Of a DNA stretch of 8,012 nt, positions 1 to 5,464 are shown one piece after another (the first letter of the stretch is position 1; every line of letters begins with the position of its first letter). Position numbers and translations under genes: made by a program. The notes beneath the pieces were generated by a model. It saw nothing but the letters and a program-made list of their open reading frames with translations, was not told the origin of the DNA and did not search any database. This DNA comes from JASHVB01 sp049522565 (GTDB lineage: Bacteria > Pseudomonadota > Alphaproteobacteria > Acetobacterales > Acetobacteraceae): the NCBI GenBank assembly GCA_049522565.1, contig JBEKNT010000426.1, forward strand, positions 1 through 8,012. Reading direction: 5' to 3'.

Positions 1-2
1 CT

Positions 3-101
3 CCCCCCAACCCCCTCCCTCAAGGGGAGGGGGAGTCTGGTTCCACGTCCACCGCCGCCCCCGCCTCCACCTCGGCCCCTACCCTGGTGACCCCCGCATG
101 A
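3..101 (+). CDS. Possible 3' end of an upstream gene (partial)
   Basis: A frame open from the left edge ends in TGA at 99-101, giving a ~32-residue Pro/Ser/Thr/Ala-rich tail. Its stop overlaps the cvpA ATG as ATGA. cvpA has no purine-rich ribosome binding site of its own, so translational coupling from this frame would explain how cvpA starts. In Alphaproteobacteria radA often precedes cvpA, so this may be an extended RadA C-terminus. Nothing in the tail itself is diagnostic of RadA, and the first residues are just a translated palindrome (PLPQGEGE). It could equally be non-coding spacer. Confidence 0.3.
   Translation, partial: PPNPLPQGEGESGSTSTAAPASTSAPTLVTPA
11..33. repeat. C/G-rich palindrome upstream of cvpA
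   Basis: Nine bases at 11-19 pair perfectly with 25-33 around a five-base loop (20-24). There is no T-tract after it, so a classical intrinsic terminator is unlikely. It is the same general type of CCCTCCC...GGGAGGG element as the one after purF. If the open frame around it is translated, the element lies inside the 3' end of a coding sequence. Confidence 0.6.
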
Positions 102-697
102 CCTGGGTCGATTTCGCCGTCCTCGGGGTTATCGCCGTCTCCGCCCTGCTGGCCTTCATGCGCGGCCTGGTACGGGAAGTGTTGGGGATCGGCGCCTGGA
201 TCGGCGCCGGGGTCGCCGCCCTCTGGGCTCTCCCGCTGGTGCGGCCGCGGTTCCAGCACTGGATGGGCATCTCGCCCTGGAACGACCCGGTCGCCTTCGT
301 GGCCGTCTTCGTGGCGGCCCTGATCGTGCTGATCCTGATTGCTCATGCCGTCGGCCGTCTGGTCCGCCGCTCGGCGCTCGGCGGGCTGGACCGGACGCTC
401 GGACTGGTATTCGGCCTGGTGCGGGGTGCAGCGCTCATCATCCTTGCCTATATCTTTGTCGGCTTGGTCAAGCCGGTCGACCAATGGCCCGAGGCGGTCC
501 TCCAGGCCCGTTCGATCGGCCTGGTCTACGACGGAGCGAAATGGGCGGTGGACCACGTGCCCCCGGGAGACTTCCACCCGCCGCCGGTCTATCCACCACC
601 AGCGGGCCGCAAGACGACCGCCGAGGCCCTGCTGCACGCGACCCCACAAGGCTCGGCGCTCGGCCGGCCCGCCGCCAGTACGGCGGCGCGGGATTAG
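98..697 (+). CDS. cvpA: CvpA family membrane protein
   Basis: This is a 199-residue inner-membrane protein of the CvpA/colicin V production family. Four hydrophobic segments are visible at about residues 5-20, 27-48, 62-85 and 103-124. The family signature is present: the first segment leads into an RGxxREVLG-type turn (residues 22-30), and a GGLDRxLGxxFGLxRG loop follows at 95-110. The C-terminal third is soluble, proline-rich and not conserved. In E. coli cvpA lies just upstream of purF and was named for colicin V production; its molecular role is unclear, with later work tying it to envelope stress tolerance. Here it precedes purF by 12 bases, so the two are probably cotranscribed. The start is the first ATG giving the full first helix. 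It lacks a Shine-Dalgarno sequence but overlaps an upstream stop codon. Confidence 0.93.
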   Translation: MTWVDFAVLGVIAVSALLAFMRGLVREVLGIGAWIGAGVAALWALPLVRPRFQHWMGISPWNDPVAFVAVFVAALIVLILIAHAVGRLVRRSALGGLDRTLGLVFGLVRGAALIILAYIFVGLVKPVDQWPEAVLQARSIGLVYDGAKWAVDHVPPGDFHPPPVYPPPAGRKTTAEALLHATPQGSALGRPAASTAARD

Positions 698-700
698 GAG
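696..700 (+). promoter_or_regulatory. Ribosome binding site of purF
   Basis: AGGAG overlaps the cvpA stop codon and lies nine bases before the purF ATG at 710. This is the best Shine-Dalgarno match among the gene starts examined in the window, and it fixes the purF start. Confidence 0.75.
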
Positions 701-709
701 ACACCAGGC

Positions 710-2179
710 ATGAGTCTGACCACGACGCTGCCGCATGACGACGACAAGCTGCACGAGGAGTGCGGCGTGTTCGGCGTCTGGAACACGCCCGACGCCGCCG
801 CGGTCACCGCGCTCGGCCTGCACGCGTTGCAGCATCGCGGCCAGGAAGCCACCGGTATCGTCAGCTACGACGGCAAGCGCTTCCATTCGCACAAGGGCAT
901 GGGCCTGGTCGGCGACAACTTCAGCGACCCCCGCGTGATGGCCACGCTGCGCGGTCACATTGCCATCGGCCACAACCGCTATGCCACCACCGGCGACACC
1001 ATCCTGCGCAACGTCCAGCCGCTCTACGCCGATTTCGAGTTCGGCGGCTTCGCCGTGGCGCATAACGGCAACCTGACCAACGCCCACGTGCTGCACCGTG
1101 CCCTGGTGCGGCGCGGCTGCCTGTTCCAGTCCACCACCGATTCCGAGGTGTTCGTCCACCTGATCGCCATCAGCCTGTATTCCACCGTGGTGGACCGGCT
1201 GATCGACGCCCTGAAGCAGGTGATCGGCGCCTATTCGCTGGTGGCGCTGTCGAACGAGGCGCTGATGGGCGTGCGCGACCCGCTGGGCGTGCGCCCGCTG
1301 ATCCTCGGCCGCATCGGCAACGAGGGCACCGGCGGCTGGGTGCTCGCGTCGGAGACCTGCGCGCTCGACATCGTCGGCGCCGACTTCGTGCGCGACGTCG
1401 AGCCCGGCGAAATCGTGGTGATCAACGACCAGGGCGTGCACAGCATCAAGCCGTTCGGCCGCCACCGCGCGCGGTTCTGCGTGTTCGAATACATCTACTT
1501 CTCGCGCCCGGATTCCGTGGTGGAGGGCACGCCGGTGTATGACGCGCGCAAGCGCATCGGCCGCGAACTGGCGCGCGAATCGCCGGCCGCGGCCGACGTC
1601 ATCGTGCCGGTACCAGATTCCGGCGTCCCCGCCGCGATGGGGTTTGCCGCCGAGAGCGGCATTCCGTTCGAACTCGGCATCATCCGCAACCACTATGTCG
1701 GCCGCACCTTCATCGAGCCGACCGACAACATCCGCCATCTCGGCGTGAAGCTGAAGCACTCGGCCAACGCTCCGGTGCTGAAGGGCCGGCGCGTGGTGCT
1801 GGTGGATGATTCGATCGTGCGCGGCACCACCAGCCGCAAGATCGTCGAGATGGTCCGCCACGCCGGCGCGCGCGAGGTGCATATGCGCATCTCCTCGCCG
1901 CCCACCACGCATTCCTGCTTCTACGGCATCGACACACCGGAGCGCAGCAAGCTGCTGGCCGCGCGGCACAACGTGGACGAGATGGCGGACCTGATCGGCG
2001 CCGACAGCCTGGCCTTCGTGTCGATCGACGGGCTGTATCGCGCGCTTGGTCAGCACGACCGCGACCCGGCCAAGCCGCACTACTGCGACGCCTGCTTTAC
2101 CGGCGACTATCCGATCGCGCTGGCCGACCAGACCGACAATTCCGAACGGCAATTGAGCCTGCTCACGGAAAGCCACTGA
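710..2179 (+). CDS. purF: Amidophosphoribosyltransferase
   Basis: PurF catalyses the first committed step of purine synthesis: PRPP + glutamine to 5-phosphoribosylamine, glutamate and pyrophosphate. The 489-residue protein is full length. Residues 1-17 form a propeptide ending EE, ahead of the N-terminal nucleophile Cys18 in ECGVFG. The class II glutaminase domain follows, with HRGQEATG (42-49), GHNRYATTG (87-95) and HNGNLTN (118-124). The phosphoribosyltransferase half holds the PRPP loop VVLVDDSIVRGTT (362-374). Cys257, Cys403, Cys459 and Cys462 sit in the contexts of the four [4Fe-4S] ligands of the Bacillus-type enzyme (FCVFEYIYF, SCFYGID, YCDACFTG), so this is the iron-sulfur, propeptide-processed type rather than the E. 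coli type. It follows cvpA with its own strong ribosome binding site. No PurR-like operator was recognised nearby. Confidence 0.98.
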   Translation: MSLTTTLPHDDDKLHEECGVFGVWNTPDAAAVTALGLHALQHRGQEATGIVSYDGKRFHSHKGMGLVGDNFSDPRVMATLRGHIAIGHNRYATTGDTILRNVQPLYADFEFGGFAVAHNGNLTNAHVLHRALVRRGCLFQSTTDSEVFVHLIAISLYSTVVDRLIDALKQVIGAYSLVALSNEALMGVRDPLGVRPLILGRIGNEGTGGWVLASETCALDIVGADFVRDVEPGEIVVINDQGVHSIKPFGRHRARFCVFEYIYFSRPDSVVEGTPVYDARKRIGRELARESPAAADVIVPVPDSGVPAAMGFAAESGIPFELGIIRNHYVGRTFIEPTDNIRHLGVKLKHSANAPVLKGRRVVLVDDSIVRGTTSRKIVEMVRHAGAREVHMRISSPPTTHSCFYGIDTPERSKLLAARHNVDEMADLIGADSLAFVSIDGLYRALGQHDRDPAKPHYCDACFTGDYPIALADQTDNSERQLSLLTESH

Positions 2180-2183
2180 CGCA

Positions 2184-2226
2184 CCCGGGATGCCTCTCCC
2201 GCTACGCGGGAGAGGCATCCCCCGGG
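2184..2226. repeat. Long perfect hairpin after purF
   Basis: Sixteen bases at 2187-2202 pair without mismatch with 2206-2221 around a three-base loop (TAC). CCC at 2184-2186 and GGG at 2224-2226 extend the stem past a two-base bulge. The element starts five bases after the purF stop. It could end or stabilise the purF transcript, although no T-tract follows. Its make-up (CTCTCCCGC-TAC-GCGGGAGAG) is typical of dispersed palindromic repeats in GC-rich Alphaproteobacteria. Confidence 0.75.
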
Positions 2227-2270
2227 CGCTTGACCCGGGGGTCGAGGCGCGAAGCGACGAGGGTGAGGGT
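2221..2270. repeat. Second palindromic repeat unit (REP-like) abutting the next gene
   Basis: This starts with the inverted pair CCCGGG (2221-2226) / CCCGGG (2234-2239) around CGCTTGA, a variant of the CCCGGGCTTGACCCGGG unit common in alphaproteobacterial spacers. It continues into GTCG...CGAC (2241-2244/2255-2258) and a GAGGGTGAGGGTG tail, also a familiar repeat ending. With the preceding hairpin it makes a composite repeat of about 90 bases that fills the purF-SDR gap and reaches the first codons of the next gene. Confidence 0.6.
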
Positions 2271-3006
2271 GCCACCAACCGCACAAGACCAACCGCTCGA
2301 AAGCGCCGTGGCGCTGGTGACCGGCGCCAGCCGGGGCATCCTGGCGTCGCTCGGCGCGCATGTCGTCATCACCGCGCGCACCCAGGGCGGCCTGGAGGAC
2401 ACCGACGACGCCATCCGCGCCGCCGGCGGCGCCGCGACGCTGCTGCCGATGGACCTCGCGGAGCAAGCCCAGATCGATGCGATCGGGCCGAGTTTGTACC
2501 AGCGGTTCGGCCGGCTCGACGTGCTGGTGCATTGCGCCGGAGCCCTGGGGCGGCTGACCCCGGTGGCGCATATCATGCCGAACGACTGGGCCGATGTGGT
2601 GGCGGTGAACCTCGCCGCGGCGTGGCGGCTGATCCGCAGTTGCGATCCGCTGCTGCGCAACGCTCCGGCCGGCCGCGCGGTGTTCGTCACGGATGTGCGG
2701 GCACGGGTGCCGCTGGCCTATTGGGGCGCCTATGGCGCGACCAAGGCGGGCATGCAGCACCTCGTGCTGACCTGGGCGGACGAACTGCGCAAGACGCGGC
2801 TGCGGGTGAACCTGTTCGATCCCGGTGTGGTCCGGTCGCGGCTGCGTGCCAGCGCGTTTCCCGGCGAGGACCCGGCATTGCTGCCGCGCCCCCAGGACGT
2901 TGCGCCGGCTTTGGCGGCGCTGTGCCTGCCGGCGGAAACGCGGCACGGCGCGGTGATCGGCGTCACCGATGCCGACACGCTGTCGCCGCCGGCCGCAGCA
3001 GGCTGA
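2269..3006 (+). CDS. YciK-like short-chain dehydrogenase with a damaged cofactor motif
   Basis: This 245-residue member of the SDR (Rossmann-fold NAD(P)-dependent oxidoreductase) superfamily is closest, by eye, to E. coli YciK. The shared stretches are HCAGALG (88-94), VNLAAAW (113-119), YWGAYGATKAG (151-161) and RLRASAFPGEDP (190-201). The Tyr155-x3-Lys159 catalytic pair and Asn114 are present. Two things are wrong. The cofactor loop reads TGASRGI (18-24) and then jumps to LASLGA, so the third glycine of TGxxxGxG and about seven helix residues are missing. Asp142 also stands where the catalytic Ser is expected. The gene may therefore be inactive or have another role. Start choice is uncertain: GTG 2269 has GAGGG five bases upstream, GTG 2263 and TTG 2230 are alternatives, and all lie within repeat DNA. 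SDR genes commonly follow purF in related genomes. The substrate is unknown. Confidence 0.8.
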   Translation: MPPTAQDQPLESAVALVTGASRGILASLGAHVVITARTQGGLEDTDDAIRAAGGAATLLPMDLAEQAQIDAIGPSLYQRFGRLDVLVHCAGALGRLTPVAHIMPNDWADVVAVNLAAAWRLIRSCDPLLRNAPAGRAVFVTDVRARVPLAYWGAYGATKAGMQHLVLTWADELRKTRLRVNLFDPGVVRSRLRASAFPGEDPALLPRPQDVAPALAALCLPAETRHGAVIGVTDADTLSPPAAAG

Positions 3007-3130
3007 TCGCACCCTTGCGGCCAGGCACCCGACGGCTCAGGTGGCGCGGGGTCCGGATGGCAGCGCGGCGGACGCCAGATACCTTATGCCAACCGGCGTA
3101 AAGATTGACCCACGGACGGCGCTACCATCG

Positions 3131-3211
3131 TCATGCCGACGCAGGTCGGCATCCACGACTTTCCTTGTTGCGAGCGCCAAAGTCGTGGATGGCGGGGGAC
3201 GCGACCGATGA
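3131..3211. repeat. Palindromic repeat between convergent genes
   Basis: Thirteen bases at 3150-3162 (CATCCACGACTTT) pair perfectly with 3179-3191 around a 16-base loop. The left flank also folds on itself: ATGCCGAC (3133-3140) with GTCGGCAT (3145-3152), loop GCAG. The outer TCATGCCG...CGACCGATGA ends are an imperfect continuation. The GTCATGCC...GGCATCCACGACTTT pattern is a dispersed repeat type of Alphaproteobacteria. It sits between two genes that point at each other and could act as a two-way transcript end; a smaller CAGCC/GGCTG hairpin (3214-3231) follows on the minus-strand gene's side. The rest of 3007-3247 shows nothing else. Confidence 0.65.
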
Positions 3212-3247
3212 GTCAGCCTTTACGCGGGCTGGTATGAGCTGTCCGCG

Positions 3248-4795
3248 CTACGTGCCGCCGCCGCGCGTAATCACCCGGAACTCCCGCCGGCGCGCGCGCG
3301 GCGACGTCTCGGGGGGAAGCTCCAGTGGCAGCAACGGTGCCCGGTCGCGCGCACCATTGCCGACGGTATCCGCCTCCTCGACCTCCGCCTCGGGAATGTC
3401 GCGCCGCCCGAGGTAGTTCGCCGCCAGATGGCGGAATGCGTAGTCCAGCAACGAGGTGGCGTGCGCCACCGCCGGATCGCCCTCTACCGCCCCGGCGGGG
3501 CCGAAGCGCGTGAAGGTGAAGGCCTCGACAAACGCCTCCAGCGGCACGCCGTGCTGCAACCCCAGGCTCACCGCAACGGCGAAATTGTCCATCAGGCCGC
3601 GGAACGCCGCGCCTTCCTTGTGCAACGCCAGGAAGATTTCGCCGAGCTGGCCGTCGGCGTATTCGCCGGTGCGCAGGTAAAGCTTGTGCCCGCCCACCGC
3701 CGCCTTCTGCGTGTAGCCGGCCCGGCGGGGCGGCAGTTCGCGTCGGTGCCCGACCCCCGGCGCCTGCCGCGCATCCAGCGGCCGCGGCGGCATCGTGTGA
3801 ACGAACGGCGCCACCGCGTCATACATCGCAACATGCGCGGCGGGACTGGCGATCGGCAGCGGATTGCCGCCCCCCAGCGTCATCGCCAACGCCTCTTCCG
3901 CCGTCAGGCCGCTGACTGCCAGCCAGGCGCGCGCCGCCCGGGTCAGCGCCCCGGACGGTCCCAGGGGCGAGAAAGCCGGCGCGATGCCGCCGGTTTCGAC
4001 GCCCAGCAGAGCCTCGGCGGCGCCGGGCGGCGCAATCGCCGTGGTGGCGAGATGGCGCGGCGCCCCGGCGGCCAAGGCGGCGGCGCGCGCGGCCTGTGCG
4101 GCCTCGGCCAGGCCAGGCAGTTCGGTGCGTTCCGGCAGGGCCGGCCAAAGCCGCGCCACGGACGACGGCGCTGCCTCGGCAACCATCCGGCTCGCCGCCG
4201 GCGCCAGCGCCGCCGCAGCGGCATCCGCCCGGTTGCGCAGGATCGCCGCCAGGGCGCGGGCGACGTCGCGCGCGTTGTCGGACCCGTAATCCAGCCCGAG
4301 CACCGCCAGCAGCCCGGCCAGATCGGCCATGCCGACGGCAAGGCGCCGCGCCCCGGGTACCGCGAGCGCCAGAGCAACGGTCGCCGTCTCCACCGCCTCG
4401 GCGAAACCGGCAACGTCGAAGCCCTCGGACGGGTCGAAAAACGCCGGCAGGTTCAGCACGAAGCGCGGCGCCGGGTCTGCGACACCCTGCCAGACCGCTT
4501 GCGACGGCGCGCCGCGGCGGGAGCGCAGCAAACGGTGCAATCGATCCGATAACGGCAGCGCCAGGCCGAGCGCCGCCGCCCGGGCCGCGGTCGGGACGAT
4601 CCAGGCCTCGGCGGCGTCCGCCAGCGTCACCCGTCCCGTCCCGGGCGCCAGCTCCGCCAACCCGGCGGCGGCGAAATCGTCCCACGCGGCCGGCAGCGTC
4701 ACGAACCGCACCGGCTCGTCCGGGTCCGCCCCGGCAGAGACCCGTCGCATCCGTATCCCCCGCCACACCGGGGGCAACTGCCGCGTGTTCCGCAT
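3248..4795 (-). CDS. Cysteine-free class II ribonucleotide reductase-like protein (TSCPD region)
   Basis: This ~515-residue protein is related to vitamin B12-dependent ribonucleotide reductase NrdJ but much shorter (NrdJ is about 1,200 residues). The C-terminal part (about 360-465) matches the NrdJ TSCPD-like tail: GYTQKAAVGGHKLYLRTGEY, LGEIF, HKEGAAFRGLMDNFA, TRFGPAGAV, LAANYLGR. Earlier parts look like eroded barrel pieces. VGMADLAGLLAVLGLDYGSD (from about 154) resembles LGYANLG...YDSDEGR, and IAPPGAAEALLGVETGGIAPAF (from about 254) resembles the phosphate-binding APTGTIG...DTTGIEPDF segment. There is no cysteine anywhere, so the active-site triad and the C-terminal redox pair are gone. It is probably a pseudoenzyme, perhaps a regulator or partner of nucleotide metabolism; that is inference. 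The start is ATG 4795, with GTG 4804 in frame as an alternative; neither has a clear Shine-Dalgarno. Two NrdR-like boxes lie just upstream. Confidence 0.82.
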   Translation of the reverse strand: MRNTRQLPPVWRGIRMRRVSAGADPDEPVRFVTLPAAWDDFAAAGLAELAPGTGRVTLADAAEAWIVPTAARAAALGLALPLSDRLHRLLRSRRGAPSQAVWQGVADPAPRFVLNLPAFFDPSEGFDVAGFAEAVETATVALALAVPGARRLAVGMADLAGLLAVLGLDYGSDNARDVARALAAILRNRADAAAAALAPAASRMVAEAAPSSVARLWPALPERTELPGLAEAAQAARAAALAAGAPRHLATTAIAPPGAAEALLGVETGGIAPAFSPLGPSGALTRAARAWLAVSGLTAEEALAMTLGGGNPLPIASPAAHVAMYDAVAPFVHTMPPRPLDARQAPGVGHRRELPPRRAGYTQKAAVGGHKLYLRTGEYADGQLGEIFLALHKEGAAFRGLMDNFAVAVSLGLQHGVPLEAFVEAFTFTRFGPAGAVEGDPAVAHATSLLDYAFRHLAANYLGRRDIPEAEVEEADTVGNGARDRAPLLPLELPPETSPRARRREFRVITRGGGT

Positions 4796-4828
4796 ATGCG
4801 GCACGCTACAGCGTGGCCCGCGACTCGC

Positions 4829-4844
4829 AAAGGGTATTTTGTGT
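4829..4844. promoter_or_regulatory. NrdR box-like site 1
   Basis: This 16-mer ends in TATTTTGTGT and matches 11 of 16 positions of the NrdR consensus as I recall it (ACACWATATATWGTGT). Its right half is strong and its left half weak. It lies 33-48 bases upstream of the ATG of the minus-strand reductase-like gene and exactly 32 bp from site 2. NrdR represses ribonucleotide reductase genes through paired boxes about three helical turns apart. Confidence 0.5.
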
Positions 4845-4860
4845 TCCTGACGCGGTCACC

Positions 4861-4876
4861 CCACAAAATGCTGTGG
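4861..4876. promoter_or_regulatory. NrdR box-like site 2
   Basis: CCACA (4861-4865) and TGTGG (4872-4876) form the arms of a 16-bp palindrome with AAATGC between them. It matches 11 of 16 positions of the remembered NrdR consensus. The 16-bp gap to site 1 fits the tandem arrangement usual for this regulator. The pair lies in the 299-base region between the minus-strand reductase-like gene and the plus-strand NDUFA12 gene, nearer the former. Confidence 0.55.
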
Positions 4877-5094
4877 ATGAATGCGATCCGGCCCCCCGTG
4901 GTCCGGCTCCATCGGCGCGGCCGATGCGGCCCCCTCCGATCGGTTCGCTACCTGCCGACAGCCGGCAAAGCGCCGCAACACCTGACATTTCGCACCACCG
5001 CGGCCGCCGGCGGCACGCCGGGGCGCGAGGCATCGCCCGCCCAGGCAGCGTGCGTGGTGGACCAAACCGCAACAGGTGCGTATATGGCGCGGTC
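4877..5094. other. Remainder of divergent intergenic region
   Basis: This stretch separates the NrdR-like sites from the NDUFA12 start. Apart from a six-base hairpin (ATCGGC 4911-4916 with GCCGAT 4920-4925), I see no gene, RNA or clear promoter. A TATATG at 5081-5086 is too close to the ATG at 5095 to be a convincing -10 element for a leadered transcript. A promoter for the five-gene operon is expected here but cannot be placed. Confidence 0.4.
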
Positions 5095-5451
5095 ATGAAC
5101 CTCGGAACCTGGCTGTTCACCAAGCTTCACGGGCGTCAGGTCGGCACCGACGCCGCGGGAAACATCTATTACACCTTGCGCAAGCCCCGCCCCGGCGGTG
5201 GGCGGGCACGCCGCTGGGTGGCGTATGCCGGCGCGCCGGAGGCGTCCGAGGTGCCGCCGGAATGGCACGCGTGGCTCCACTACACCACCGACGCGCCGCT
5301 GCCCGATGGCCCACGCCGGCCGTGGCAGAAGCCGCATCTGCCGAACGAGACCGGCACGCCGCTGTCCTATCGGCCGCCGGGCCACGACTATGAGGGCGGC
5401 AAGCGCGACCGCGCGACCGGCGACTACGAAGCCTGGACACCCGGCGCCTAG
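5095..5451 (+). CDS. NDUFA12-type complex I accessory subunit
   Basis: The 118-residue protein matches the bacterial NDUFA12 (B17.2) family, an accessory subunit of NADH:ubiquinone oxidoreductase. It binds the peripheral arm at the cytoplasmic side of the membrane and is found in Alphaproteobacteria as well as mitochondria. The signature is clear: LHGRQVGTDAAGNIYY (11-26), RRWVAYAGAPEASEVPPEW (39-57), HAWLHYTTDAPLP (58-70) and a proline/aromatic-rich C-terminus (PPGHDYEGG, YEAWTP). The length is normal for bacterial members. ATG 5095 gives the usual N-terminus. The frame stays open far upstream, but that part is not conserved-looking. It heads a five-gene plus-strand run, with 13 bases to the next gene, although the other complex I genes are not in the window. 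Confidence 0.93.
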   Translation: MNLGTWLFTKLHGRQVGTDAAGNIYYTLRKPRPGGGRARRWVAYAGAPEASEVPPEWHAWLHYTTDAPLPDGPRRPWQKPHLPNETGTPLSYRPPGHDYEGGKRDRATGDYEAWTPGA

Positions 5452-5464
5452 CGGGCCTCGCTGC

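Noticed and set aside
20..2284. A 754-residue open frame on the minus strand opposite cvpA and purF
   Set aside because: purF and cvpA are certain on the plus strand. The antisense frame is rich in Arg, Ala, His and Asp without any recognisable domain, which is what GC-rich codon bias produces opposite a real gene.
3007..3247. Possible small gene or RNA in the convergent gap
   Set aside because: Short open frames here cross the palindromic element, lack ribosome binding sites and show no recognisable protein; no tRNA-like or other RNA fold was seen.
3428..4552. A 374-residue plus-strand frame opposite the reductase-like gene
   Set aside because: Arg/Gln-rich with no domain, while the opposite strand shows clear NrdJ-type sequence.
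4836..4869. ATTTTGTG (4836-4843) and CACAAAAT (4862-4869) as a hairpin or terminator
   Set aside because: The 18-base loop and position upstream of both divergent genes argue against a terminator; the arms are better explained as halves of the two NrdR-like boxes.
4872..4880. TGTGGATGA, one base off a DnaA box
   Set aside because: A single 9-mer with one mismatch is expected by chance in 8 kb on two strands, and it overlaps the stronger NrdR-like palindrome.
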